A model generated the notes under the pieces. That model was not told the DNA's origin. It saw nothing but the letters and a program-made list of their open reading frames with translations, and ran no database searches. From Bugulina stolonifera (lineage: Eukaryota > Bryozoa > Gymnolaemata > Cheilostomatida > Bugulidae), in NCBI GenBank assembly GCA_935421135.1, contig OW285188.1:17895233-17959232 (forward strand): 64,000 nucleotides of DNA, in the 5' to 3' direction. Shown here one piece after another: positions 23,953 to 36,604 of the stretch (the first letter of the stretch is position 1; every line of letters starts with the position of its first letter). A program made the position numbers and the translations under genes.

Positions 23953-24170
23953 CTATCGACCTTTTAGATTTGTAATAAATCTTGCGGCCTGGTCTTGACC
24001 ATTTTCCAGTGCTTCAATGTCTTTTTTGCAGCGGGGTCCCAGGCAGCAGCTCCATATTTTAGGTGAGGCAGACATGGATATTTGTATGCTGTGAGTTTCA
24101 CACTATCAGGTGCCCAGTAAAGGGTCCTTTGTACCATACCATCCCAAGCTGCCTTTTGGCTTTCCGCATT
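23953..24170 (-). mobile_element. Reverse transcriptase remnant (CR1/jockey-like)
   Basis: The minus strand reads SQKAAWDGMVQRTLYWAPDS, then SVKLTAYKYPCLPHLKYGAA and AAWDPAAKKDIEALENGQDQ, then AARFITNLKGR. This matches the C-terminal RT thumb region of CR1/jockey-type LINEs, where LEYG..VWDP..K.D...LE..Q..AARF is usual. A one-base deletion falls inside AAKKDIE and a TAG closes the remnant, so it is a dead fragment. Confidence 0.75.
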
Positions 24171-24309
24171 TTATTTTGGATATAAGTATACAGCATCGAA
24201 TCTCGGTTTCTCTTGAAGCATTAGATCAAACCTATGGAGTATTGTCAGTGTGAGTGTGTCCCAGCACAGTTCTGTCAGTCTAGTGCGCAAAAAATAAAAT
24301 ACTTTTCTA

Positions 24310-24560
24310 CAAAGCTAGTGGAAGAATAATTATAATATTATATTATTAATTATAATCATTTATAATCAATTACATTTAATTTAAGTCATTATTATATCAT
24401 CTTAATTAGTTAATAATTACAATAGCATATTAATTTTTAATACATATTAGCTATATATATTATATTTATTTTAATATTATATTATATTAAATTATATTTA
24501 TTAGGGCTAACATAATATAAATATATTTAAAACTATTTATATAAATAATATTAAAGTTAG
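24310..24560. other. Extremely AT-rich low-complexity block
   Basis: Almost only A and T, with many TATATTA/TAATATA runs and no tandem period. No coding potential. It could be a matrix-attachment type region or decayed microsatellite. Confidence 0.8.
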
Positions 24561-25034
24561 GACTCCCACGTTCTTTACGTACTATTCTAAGTACAATCTA
24601 CTGGAAATAATTTCAACTCAAACCCACCTTGTAATATCCTAACCATCTATCATTCCTTGTGGTACATGTCAAAATGACCCAATAGCGAATAAGCCATGTT
24701 TAATTCAATAATTAGAATTGAATTCAGTGATACAGTGGTGTTTGTGCAAAGGAAAAGCGGTTTCTGTTAAAGAGAAACTACTTTATTAACAATAGACTTA
24801 GCCTTTAAAAATATTAACCGAACAAGTTTGCTTTAGTTCTGTTCTGACATTCATTGGCCAATTCTGAAAATCCTGCTTTTCTATTGGACAAAAGTCTAAG
24901 TCCCACTATAAATTTTTTCATCTATCGATTACTGTGTAACTAAAGCTAAACTCCACGTGACCTATTTCAACGCCATGTTTAGCTTGGAGCTGCGCGGTTT
25001 CATCAGAGTCTCGGACGGTTGATTTAATGCCAGC

Positions 25035-25090
25035 ATGAAACTGATCTTTGCTATTGTCATAGTAACATATTTTCCAACAACCAGCTTCTT
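25035..25090 (+). CDS. Putative signal-peptide first exon of an unknown gene
   Basis: ATG followed by MKLIFAIVIVTYFPTTSF, a textbook-looking secretion signal, ends at a strong donor TT|GTAAGT. A possible TATA element (ACTATAAATT) lies about 125 bp upstream at 24906. No following exon was identified: the next 650 bp are tandem copies of this exon region without the ATG, followed by a LINE fragment. It may be the start of a lost or interrupted secreted-protein gene, or chance. Confidence 0.25.
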
Positions 25091-25723
25091 GTAAGTTCTA
25101 ATGTACATCTCTATGATTATTTTAGTCTATTTATGGTGGTTTTTGTTTACATCGTAAATGGAACTGTATACCTCAATACATGGCCTAGAAGTTATCACCT
25201 CCATGTAGCGTTTAGTGAGATAATACAACTCCAGTTTTATTATGATTCAGTAACGTATCTTTGCTACGGGTAAAGTATCTTTGCTATTGTCATAGTAACA
25301 TATTTTTCAACAACCAGCTTCTTGTAAGTTCTAATGTACATCTCTATGATTATTTTAGTCTATTTATGGTGGTTTTTGTTTACATTGTAAATGGAACTGT
25401 ATACCTCAATACATGGCCTAGAAGTTATCACCTCCATGTAGCGTTTAGTGAGATAATACAACTCCAGTTTTATTATGATTCAGTAACGTATCTTTGCTAC
25501 GGGTAAAGTATCTTTGCTATTGTCATAGTAACATATTTTTCAACAACCAGCTTCTTGTAAGTTCTAATGTACATCTCTATGATTATTTTAGTCTATTTAT
25601 GGTGGTTTTTGTTTACATTGTAAATGGAACTGTATACCTCAATACATGGCCTAGAAGTTATCACCTCCATGTAGCGTTTAGTGAGATAATACAACTCCAG
25701 TTTTATTATGATTCAGTAACGTA
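25045..25723. repeat. 233-bp tandem triplication
   Basis: Three head-to-tail copies start at 25045, 25278 and 25511. Copies 2 and 3 are nearly identical; copy 1 differs at a few bases. The repeat begins four codons into the putative signal-peptide exon and includes its donor GTAAGT, so that donor exists three times. Each later copy gives the same 81-86 residue open frame, not a separate gene. Confidence 0.95.
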
Positions 25724-25754
25724 CAAGTACATGTACATAGAGTGCCCATATTAG

Positions 25755-26290
25755 GGTAGGGTCAGTGTCAGGCTCTTCTTCTTCTTTCTCTTGCGACCAC
25801 TGCGGATGATTTTCCTCCATTTCATTCTATTATTCGTAGTATCCTTCTCTGTCACACCTACAGCTTTCATATCTTCCCTTACCATACCGACAAATCTTTT
25901 CTTAGGTCTTCCCCTTTTTCTTACTCCTGGTAGCTCCATGTCCATTACTCTCTTCCCCAAATACTTTCCATATCTCCGTTGCACATGCCCATACCATCTA
26001 AATCTGCTCTCTCTGACTTTGCTTCCCAGTCGTTCTACCCTTGCTCTGCCCCTAATGTTAAATGTACTCATTCCTTATCTTATCAAGTTTTGTGACTCCA
26101 ATGCAAATCTAAGCAATCGTCGCTCCGTCGTCTCCAGCTCAGCCTCCTGCCGCTTGGTCAGAACCATAGTCTCCATTCCGTATAGTGCTATTGGTTGGAC
26201 TGCTATGTTGTATATTCTTCCCTTTAGCCTGACTGACAGCTTCTTATCACAAATATCATGCCTGAAACTTTCTTCCATCCACACCAGCCA
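25755..26290 (-). mobile_element. RTE/L1-like retrotransposon 3' remnant
   Basis: The minus strand 26284-25755 encodes the end of an endonuclease-reverse transcriptase polyprotein. Visible parts are QPIALYGMETMVLTKRQEAE, then LRFALESQNL, SRFRWYGHVQRRY, ELPGVRKRGRPKKRFVGMVR, EDMKAVGV and MKWRKIIRSG. The RW(F/Y)GHV...GRPK.RW...V.EDM..VGV signature is common in animal LINEs. One in-frame TAA (about 26075) breaks it and the 5' part is missing, so it is inactive. Confidence 0.88.
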
Positions 26291-27491
26291 GCTTTTATTC
26301 TTTTCTTTGCTTCTCCAAACTCCCCATTTTCCTGTACTGTAGATGCAAGGATCAGTGTCAGCCTCTACATCTAATAATTTGACTCAATGGTATAGTGCCC
26401 TCTTCAGTGCACCACGATCTTTACCAGAGTAGTTTGTCAACATATGATGTTGGCTATGTAGAGAGAAGTCCTACGAATTAGTTACCATAACTCATTAACC
26501 CTTAGAGGACCAACTAAATATTGCATAACATACCCGACAGGCCCAATTAATTTTTCAAGTGTGACATACAGTTGTACATCATGTACTAAAGCATTATTTT
26601 ATAACTTCAACACTACTTGAGTTATCTACAAATGGCTTACAGAAGTGTAAATCATTTTCACTTCTCTTGGTATCTACTTTCTTGATATCTACTTTCTCAG
26701 TAAATATATTATTTATAGCTGTAACACCGTCATGCCACATCAAGCATGTGTTGGTTCATCAACGCGATGCAACACTGGCACAACAAATGGGATAAATAGT
26801 GGTGGGATGCATCAGCATCATTTCTACCAAGTCCCTTTTCCCATGATAGATAAGTGTTGTCAAAAATATTAAAAACTGATAGACATTGAAATTATTCTAC
26901 CTAGGTATCTCATCTCACCAACTGATTTCAGGTCCAGTGCAGTTGGGGATGGTTTGCCTCTGTTAAATATCAACTATTGGGTTTCCCAAATATCTTTTAT
27001 CAATCAGATTTTCTGCACAATTTGAAAACTAAGACTCTCGACTTTCAGAATATTAATTTCATTTTACTGAAGAGTAGGAACTAAGCAGAATAGCCTCGTA
27101 ACTTGAATCTCGATATTGTTAGGATCGATATTGCCTGTAAAGAACGCAACTGATCCTGATGATATTGGGATCTCTCCTCAAACAATTCGGTTATAAAGCA
27201 TGATAGTGATGTATGGCGTGACACTCTTAGCTGATGACTAAGACCTCTGGGTTTTGGGATGACCAGCTTGTGGTCCGATTCATGACTGTGGGAAGTGTGA
27301 ACAGAGTAGAAATGTTTTTGGCAAAATTTGTCGTCTCATCTTCAACTAACATAGTCACTACCAACTAACATAGTCACTACCAACTAACATAGTCACTACC
27401 AACTAACAGTCACTAATGATGTAACATAACGATAATGTGCATTGAAATTGCAGGTACCATTCATCTCAAATAAGAAGTCCATAGGCTCAGC
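26291..27491. other. Intergenic region upstream of ZFAT
   Basis: No coding sequence recognised. A good acceptor (TTGCAG) ends at about 27453, so the ZFAT start codon probably lies in a second exon and a 5' UTR exon should be somewhere here. A short 19-bp tandem repeat lies at 27342-27414. Confidence 0.45.
27342..27414. repeat. 19-bp tandem repeat, four copies
   Basis: Unit CCAACTAACATAGTCACTA, the last copy lacking three bases. It lies about 40-110 bp upstream of the ZFAT translated-exon acceptor. Confidence 0.9.
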
Positions 27492-30400
27492 ATGGCTAGT
27501 CATTCAGTACCCTTAGATTCCTTTATATGCGGCGTGTGCTCATCTAATTTCAACGACTTGGTAACATTTTTGGAGCACAAGAGATCCACTTCCTGTGGTG
27601 TCACCGTTTCTTACAATGCTGCTGCTAATGAAGAAAATCTTACAGTATTAGCAGAAGCTACCGATGTTGGTGAGTATGGATCACATAGTAAGCTACAAGT
27701 TAGCCTACATAATATGTTCAATAGATTCACATGTAGGCTACCTTGGTAAAAATATGTTGTTAATCAATATTATAATTGCATAGGCTCATAGTGTTTAAAA
27801 TGCATTTACAAATGCATATTGTGTATATTTTATTTAATAGGCTGTCATATTTATGTGTTCCTTTTATATAACACTGTAACTGCAGTATGCCATAATTTCG
27901 ACACCAGTGTTTGGGGCATCATTTAGCTGTAAAATACTTTTGATGACCAACTGTATCCATTTACATCGTAGAATCGTCTCCACATATTAAAGTTATAAAG
28001 AAAAAAGTTCGACGTAAAAAGGAGGACAGTGCCCTGGTTCTTGAGCCTAGACCTGACAAAACAGCTTCTATGGGTATGCAACTGTGACTGTTCACTCAGT
28101 AATGTAGTGTGTATGTACATTGAATGCAAGGTTGTCACCCCCCTATCATGCATTGCTTGTAATATTTTAACGCACTACATTTTGGCTATAGAATCAAACT
28201 TTTTTGGAATCTACTGTATATTGTTTTGTTTTGATGTATTTCATGTTCAACGATTACTGTACAATTTGTTCCTTGATTGTTGATGATGCAGGGACAGATG
28301 GGTTGCTTTGCTGTGATACGTGTAAACTCAAGTTCTCTAGAGACCGGCACTTCAGGTCTCACAAATGTAAGCACCAAGATGAGCTCTACGTTGCCCCAGA
28401 AGATATCCCTGAATTAAATGAAGGACATGGAACTCGTCGTAGGGTGTCATCAAACCAGAAAAGCCAAAGTAACATTTCCTTAGTAGGTGAAGAAGATGGG
28501 AGTTGTGAAAAGGTAGTTATGTCATTACAGCTGTTGGTATAAGTATGATATTGTGGTTGCACAAATATGTTTTGTAGTATGTTTCACATAATATTCCCAT
28601 TTGGTTTTTTATGCGTAGCCGACTTGTATGTTTCCATCACTTTACTTTACAAAATGGACTTTTAGTAGTATAAAAATGGTCGCCTCTTCATTTGTGACAG
28701 AGAATGTCATGGGAGCGTTGAGAAAAAATTAATTTAAAACTTGTTCTATAAAAGTATTTATACTTCAGGATACTATGCAAGCTGAGAAGGAGATGGAGGA
28801 AGGTAAGCAGCAGGAAACAGGTGCTGCCAGTAAAAGGAGATACATTGTAGGGTCAGACCCTAAGAAGGTACTTTACTTCACTGCAGCATACAAAATATAA
28901 TAAACATGGCCGTGTCTTTCTCCTTGCTGTATATCTACATTGTATATATTACTCATTTAGGGCTGGAACATTTATGCATTGTGATTTTCGTGTCTATTTA
29001 CTTAAACGTGTTGCTAGAACCCTGATATTCGTTGTTTTAGAAATTGGCTTCACTCTCCAGTAAGCGCAAGATAGCCACCTATCCTATACCGCAGACGTTA
29101 GACGATATTCCCGACGTTCCTGTCTTCCCCAATGAGGAAGCGCGCCGTGAGTTTGAGAAGAAAGAGATCACAGTGGTAGACCTGAGCAGCACTTATGATA
29201 TGTACAAGACACATCTGGTTGAGCAGGTTTGGACTGAACTTCATTCATTTTCATGTTTGACTGTATAGATAGGCTCTGACTAACACAGCGATACTTAGTA
29301 ATTGGTGATTGGTCAAATATGGAATATTTATTTTGTCTTGAAAGCTGAAACACAGTAACCATGTAATCATGGGCTTTTTCAAGGCGTGTGATTAGCAGTG
29401 ACGTGCTTTGAACATTGGAGAGTTCTTGCATCCATGTTTCTTGGCTGTTTAATCCACCATTAACATACATGTAGATGCCGGGCATCTTCTGTGTTGGTTC
29501 TACTATTCACGCCGCTGGCACTGCATTCACAGTCTGTATTAGTGAATGTCTACTAAATGATCTCTATATAGTCATCCATCTTTGAACATGATGGTAATTG
29601 TAGACAATGAATGAGAATGCTGTACCGGTAGCTCCAAGGAATACCTCTGATATCTCCCTCTACTCATGCAATGAATGTGAGAAAGTATTCAAATCGCTCT
29701 CACATATACGCTATCACTGTCTCACTCACATTGATAAGAAACCTTTCAAGTGCCCTGAATGTGACTTTAGGTCCAACTCTAAAGGTCAGTATTGCTATAT
29801 AATATACTCATTCTATTTATAGTCTTCCCTCTATATGTGGTGTACACGGTAAATCACCCAAAGTTGTGGGTCGGTAGAGTTCTTGAGGTATTCGGTGTGT
29901 TTTAGTGTGTGCGTCATACCCATAGCATTGGTTACATTTTGGTAAGGGTGTAGACCACAACACAAAGTTTATTCCTAGTAGTAAATGCAGGTAAACCCAC
30001 AATAACACAATGTTTTATAACTACAGGCAATATTTACTCACACATGCGTAAGCACACTGGTCAGATGTACAGGTGTAGGACATGTGAGTTCAAATCAGTG
30101 AATAAGTCACACCTGTTAGAGCATGAGGCTACACACAGTGGTGTGGTGCATAAGTGTGCTCTCTGCAGTAAACACTACAGCACCGTCAAATCACTCATCA
30201 ACCATGTGAGGAACTATCACTCTAAGACTGAGGAGGGGAAGGCTTATCATCAGCAGTTTGTACAGGCCAAAGAAGGTGCGTGGAAAATCGTTAACCTTCT
30301 ATTTTAGAGTTGGTAATCTTGGAGAAAACCCACACAATATAGCTACAGTATACGAAGCATTTGATGTATTGCTTTGCAGTTAATAAATTAACCTGTATTA

Positions 30401-33400
30401 AATCAACCAGTTAGAATCAGATATCAACATCCTACTGATTGGTCTCTGCTATCAGCTCCTTATACCATTACTTTACTAAGCTACCATCTTGTGGAATATT
30501 TAGAATATAGATGAGTGGGTAAATACCCCGACCAAAGTAAACCTCAAGGGAATCCCAAGTGTACTGGATTGATTACAGTGGTTATTTGTTTTCTAACCAG
30601 GTCCAGGTGCCGCCATGTTGTTTGAATGTCACATCTGTGACAGGAAGTTTAAGAAGCAGAGTGATCGGGACCGGCACCTGTACATACATAATGTTAGGGT
30701 GGAGCACACCATCTTCAGCTGTGAGCTGTGTGATTATGAAACTAGTAAGCAGATTCACCTTGACCTCCACTATGTCAAGGTGAGCTAAAGGTCATGTAAG
30801 ACAAACTCTGACCTTCGCTGTATCACATAATATCTTAATTAAGCTTGGGATTATCAATTGATTCAACTTCTTTTTCCTGCTTGTAGCATAGATATGCATA
30901 TGGCTGCCATGAATGTGGGAAGAAGAGTTCATCTACTGCGGTGTTAGTTCATCACCTCAACACTTTACACCCGAAGGAAACACCCTACGATCACATCCCC
31001 TTAGAGTGCATCCAGGTATGTGTTGTTATAACTAACATCTGTTGTGAAGTAAGTTTAATTACCGTTTATTTGTTTTACTTCCAAATGAACATTTTAGTGT
31101 AGAATCGAGGGCTTGATCATCCCTTATGCCAGCATAATGCAAATAATTTAAAATATACGCTCAGCTTTTGAAATACTGACCTTATGGTGAATTTTATAAG
31201 ATTTATATTCTGTTGTCTCGTACAGAAAAGCCTGTATTTACCGGAGGACCGTCAAACGGTTCTCAAAAGTTCCAGTGCTGCTCTATCCATCAGCAGAGAA
31301 TCTACATCAGATGGTGATATATTCACTAGACTGGGATATGAGCCTATGACCAAAGATCTGTATGACAAGTTCAGGTAACTGATCTGAAAGCAATGTCTAT
31401 ATTGCATGGAAAGGTGATATTATATTAACAGCTTGTACTCGTGTACTGCTAGATTTTACTACCATTCAAAAATATGTTCTAGGGAAGATTCTGGCAGCCA
31501 TGAGTGTGAGGAGTGTGGATTACTATTTCATACACAGCAGGCATGTGATGATCATGTATTACTACATCAAGGTGAGCTTTTATTTCAGAGTAATAGCAAT
31601 ATGTAGTGAAATTTCAACTCATAGCTGGTATACTATTTTATGTTAACATTTGCAATGAAATACAAGGCTGATTCACTGTGCATAAGTGAAACCGACCTGT
31701 TTACACTCTCTACCGCTGAATTTAGACCAAAGGTGGGAATAGAATGAAGTAACTGTCTATTAATAGCAACATATGCAGCTCTTGTAACATTGTATCGTTG
31801 TGCAAACATGTACAATTTATGTAATTGTTTTTATGAAGCCCATAACGAAACTTGTTATGTGATGTGAGATATGTTTAGTGTTTCCAATATTGTTGAAAGT
31901 TTGTAATACATATACGAGTATAACTACTATTTTGCAGGTGAGAAACCGTTTGCTTGTGAATATTGTAATCACAAGGCACACTCTAAGAACAGTATTAAGC
32001 TACATGTCAACGCACACCACGAGGACAAACTGTTTAGGTGTGACCTGTGTGACTTTGTGTCCAGGAATAAGGTGGCTCTAATTGACCACAGGAACAGACA
32101 CGAGAGCCTGCAGTGTCCCATCTGTCAGCAGCACGTCGCAGGGTGAGTTAGGTTATAGTTACCACTCGGAGATGTCATGACTCATGTGATTCGAGAACTT
32201 GACTGAACTTTGACTCTCAGAGTACAAAGTTATTATATTTATTTATTTGGACTGTTGATTGGGCAATATTATTTTACTCATAAAATAAGTTCCTTTGAAA
32301 AAGAAATTTTTTTAAAAATTAAATTGCAGAAAAAATATCAAATTATTGCACATTGTGCAACCTATAGAGTAGGTTCTATGTATATTATTATGATGTTGAA
32401 AAATACTGCTTTGAAGATACTCAAAATGGTACATGTAGCTATGGCTTGCTGTGCTTTTAATTCAGACTGACTAGTGACTCCATTTTGTCTGTGGGCAAGT
32501 AAATTGTTCTAGTTATCTCGTAACAGGTTGTATACTTGTATATTGTAATGAAATTCTAAACTGGTCTGTCCACATATTCTATATTGTATTCTTTACATAC
32601 TAGGAAAGTACTTATATGCTTACCTATTGCTATTATTTTGTTGTTTGAAGGAGAAAAGGTTTGAGGAATCACCTGCTGGGTAAGCATGCAGAGGTGGATG
32701 CTGAGACAGCAAGAAAACTCAGTGGATATGGCAGGAGAACAGATATTATGAAATGTATGTTTGTTCAGACGTTCTAATTTTTTGTACCATGTCTATCATG
32801 CGAGTGCATTCATACACATAATGTATATGGTGGTGCGTTCATGATCCATTTTGTTGTACATTTAAATTTACACTATTGTCTTTCGGCAGGTAGGGCCTAT
32901 ATTTACAATCATGTACAGTGTACAGTATATATGATAGATTTTATTATTCACTATGTGCAACCTATGCATGTATTTTTAAATGGGGATTTGTATTATTTTG
33001 TAGCTGGTAAAGCATTCAAGTGCCCCTACTGTGATAAAATGTTCACAAATAACAACATAGAGTTACAAAAACATATCTGGGTAAGTAATAATTTATCAAA
33101 TGCTTTTATGGAGTTGTTTATCCAATTTGTTATGGTGACAGGAGATGACAACTCAGAATACTTTAGTATTTGGTGTGTCTAGGTCTCATATGAATAAGTT
33201 ACATTTAGAGATGCCTTTACAAAACTTGCTGAAGGGCTATAACATTATAATTATGATAATTTTCATGAAGTATAAAATTCAAGTGGAACATTAGAATATG
33301 TAGTAGATGTGCTATTTGGTGTTTTATATGCTAGGACGTTATATAATTATGCACTGTGCTACCACTCATATATATAATTGTTATCAATGCAGGTTCACGA

Positions 33401-36400
33401 GGGGATAAAGCCATTTAAATGTGATATTTGTGACTATTCATGCCGCACCAGAAGTAACTTAAACTCGCACATGCTTAGACACACTGAACAGAAACCATTT
33501 CCTTGCACATATTGCGGTAAACGGTACAAAAGTAAAACCGCTCTGCGTTGGCACGAGAGATCACATGCTAATGGACGTCTCTTCAAGTGTGACAAGTAGG
33601 TTGACCATAATTCTAGAAACACAGTCCGTGCTGTTTGCTCATTATATTAGTTCCCACTGTGTACTACACCTGCATATATGTGTGTTAGCCAGTGGACATG
33701 TGCAGAGGTCTAATAAGGTCTAAACATCTACCTCCAATGCTGTGTGCAAGAAGAGTATTACTACTGGCTTATCATCAGCTGTGTAGCTATTGATTCCTAG
33801 TAGAGTTGTCTCCTCCATTTGTTCATTCTAGTGACAGTATGTTGGGAACATTCGCTTCTAACCGTTTCAGGTATTGGGGCATATCGATAGAATTCTCATT
33901 TTAGGATTACAAGTTATAAAATTCTATCTAACAATGCTGAGTTATTGTGCTGTGGATTCCATATTGTACATCTAGATGTTGAAGACATACATGTATCATT
34001 GGTTGATTGACTACTAGGTGTGACTATGAAGGCATACAGAAGAGTCACCTAATAAGGCACATGGAAACTCACAATATTTTGAAAAGATTCTCCTGCAATC
34101 ATTGTGATTTCTCAGCTAACACTGTTGGTTACATGAGGATACACTATACCCGCTCCCACCCAGGTTAGTTTGTACTCAGTGCTCGAGCTATACAATTTTG
34201 ATACAATTTTGTGGTTACCATTTTTATTAATATTCACTGGTTAAATTTAAACGAGCATACCCGCAGTACATAGGCACTATGCCATGCTACCAGCATTGTG
34301 AAGTGAAGTCACATTACCTACACTACAAGTTTAACAATGGTGTGTTTTTATGACTGCAAAGCGTCAACAACTCCTATAGCTTTACTTTCAAAGTAGTATG
34401 TTTTTCATAGTGTTAGCTGTAGGTTTCACCTTCTCGCATACACTAGAACAGTATTTTTGCTCCGTCTGTGGACTATCTGCAAGGTGAAACAAATCCGACA
34501 TGTTTAGTTGCTGTTCATAGGTATCGCTTACACTCAAAACGAAGCGAGTCAAGTTGGTGAGCAAGCAGTAGCTGGTACAACTTCTACTGGCACACCCTCC
34601 AATGTGTTCAAGTGTGTCAGCTGTGACTATATTTTTGGTAACCTGTCTGATATGAAGAGACATCTACGCCACCGACATCGCATCCATATGAATGATATAA
34701 GGGTGGTCACAGGGCAGGATGTCGTTACTGAGATAGTTCCAATGGAAAATCAAGATGGTATTACTTCAGACGTTCAGGTAAGCCAGTATTTCCTCTCCTC
34801 AAATTGAGGAATGAAATACCCTTCACTTCATTTGATTAATGATGTTGTAGACCAAGTGGCTTTTAGTGTGAGTGACGCATGGTACATATAGCATCAGAAT
34901 TTGATAATATTATTGCATTATAATTATTAGTTATATATTCACGGGTGAGAGGATAACTTCAAATGTACCCATAAAGTTGCTGTGTTATCAGATTATTATA
35001 TATATGCTGATCTCATTTCTTGCTCCTATGTACAGTGTATGTATGGCCTAGGCAAACTAAGCTGCTAAAACCATATAAAACTGACTTACCCTATAATTGT
35101 ATCTCTAATCCGTGGTAGTAAACGTAATATTCCTTGATTTACTAAGGTGGTAGTTCCCATTAAAAATCAACACCTCAATTTTGCACTGAAAAATGTTTGT
35201 TTGGCAATGGAATGCTCTGTGCCCAGTAACTATGAAAAACAATCATTATATCATTGTGACATCATCAGTATATGTGCTGCTTCACAACTGCCTAGCAACA
35301 ATGGTTTTACATTAGTTTCGTCATTTACAACAATGTTTACTTGATAACAATGCAAAAATTGTAACAATTATTTTTTTAAACTATTGCTACATAAATAAAT
35401 TATCTACAGGTTGCAGCAAGATTGTCTATTAGTTAATACATACAGTAGTTCATACATGCAGCAGTTCATACATACAGTAGTTTATACATACGGTAGTTGA
35501 ATGTGATACTTGATCAGGTGATGAGATTCCCAATGGATGGCGCTAGTGTGGAGGGAGAGGAGGCTCAGATAATGCAAGTAATAGCAGAAACTGATGTTGA
35601 GAATGGGGAGACATTTGGTGAGTGGAATTTAAGAACATATTCTAGTCTTACTTTACTTAACGTTTTGAATGTATTCAGTTGTTCATATTAATGTTATACT
35701 GGTACACTGTGCCATTGGTCTTGTAGTTGATCCAGGGGACTTTGATGGTAACATAAGATTAGTTGATAATTTGGTAAGTACAATAATATAATCCCATGTG
35801 CATGTATAAGAAGTTTCTATCTACTGAATCTGTGTGGGTAGTAATGATATTAGGGCCACATGATCATCCGAGCATTGTCATTCACTCTCCAGTTAATCAG
35901 TGTACTAATTGAATGTGTGTAGCATGTGGAAGGTGGAGAAGAGGACATGCAGACAACTGTAGTAATGGACTATCCCAGCGATCCCACCCAAGTAGTGTCA
36001 TTCTCAACTTTAGGAGACTCTAACTCCCAACTGTTCCTGTCTGCCCCAGTGAATGCTAGCGGTAAGATACCAGTTATAGTGTCATATTGGATGTATTTTC
36101 TGTTATAATGTGTTGCCATGTTCACTGTTTCATAGTGTTAAACTTACAATGAGCATCCAATATTTAGACCTACATGTACATAATAAAAAACTTACCAATT
36201 TTGCTTCCCACTATTAATCCCAGGTAAGAAAGCAAAGATCTAAAGAGATCTGAATTTTTGTCTAATTTGGGGTGGAGAAGGCACTTCACCAATGGTAAAT
36301 ATAATATACGTGTAGGCCTATGTATAACTTGTAGGTGGAGTTAAACCTGGCATTAGTTTACTGAAGAATTCCAGGTTAAGCATTCAACCTCAGGAGGAGA

Positions 36401-36471
36401 CAACTCTCACCATAGAAATCCAACAGGAAGATATTGAACAACAGATGGAGTGTGATGTAACAAGTTCCTGA
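27492..36471 (+). CDS. ZFAT: ZFAT-like multi-C2H2 zinc-finger protein
   Basis: A nuclear DNA-binding protein of 1058 residues in 21 coding exons: 27492-27669, 27972-28073, 28292-28512, 28769-28867, 29041-29226, 29604-29784, 30027-30275, 30601-30779, 30887-31015, 31226-31374, 31483-31571, 31938-32142, 32651-32754, 33004-33080, 33393-33595, 34018-34163, 34521-34777, 35518-35617, 35727-35773, 35923-36061, 36335-36471. All phases agree. About 19 C2H2 fingers come in the ZFAT order: an atypical N-terminal finger (FICGVCSSNF), a basic stretch (VIKKKVRRKK), a first cluster containing ECHICDRKFKKQSDRDRH, a linker, then a second cluster containing FKCPYCDKMFTNNNIELQKH and a last finger before an acidic tail. 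Those two fingers match human ZFAT closely from memory; the human protein is longer (about 1240) with 18 fingers. Most introns are 100-600 bp and hold nothing notable. Convergent with MRPS11, 133 bp away. Confidence 0.9.
35441..35498. repeat. 16-bp tandem repeat in ZFAT intron 17
   Basis: Four imperfect copies of CAGTAGTTCATACATA ending about 20 bp before the exon 18 acceptor. Confidence 0.8.
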
Positions 36472-36604
36472 TAATTTTATAGACTCATGCAATCACTTGT
36501 ATATAAGATTACCCTTGTATAAATAATTTTGTAGTTAATTATTTATTTGTTATTGATGGTAAAAACATTACAGTAATATAATATGAAAATAACAAACTGG
36601 AAAC

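Noticed and set aside
25261..25754. Two similar small genes encoding 81 and 86 residues
   Set aside because: They are the same frame in successive 233-bp repeat copies, start at TTG rather than ATG, and have no conserved feature beyond the repeat.
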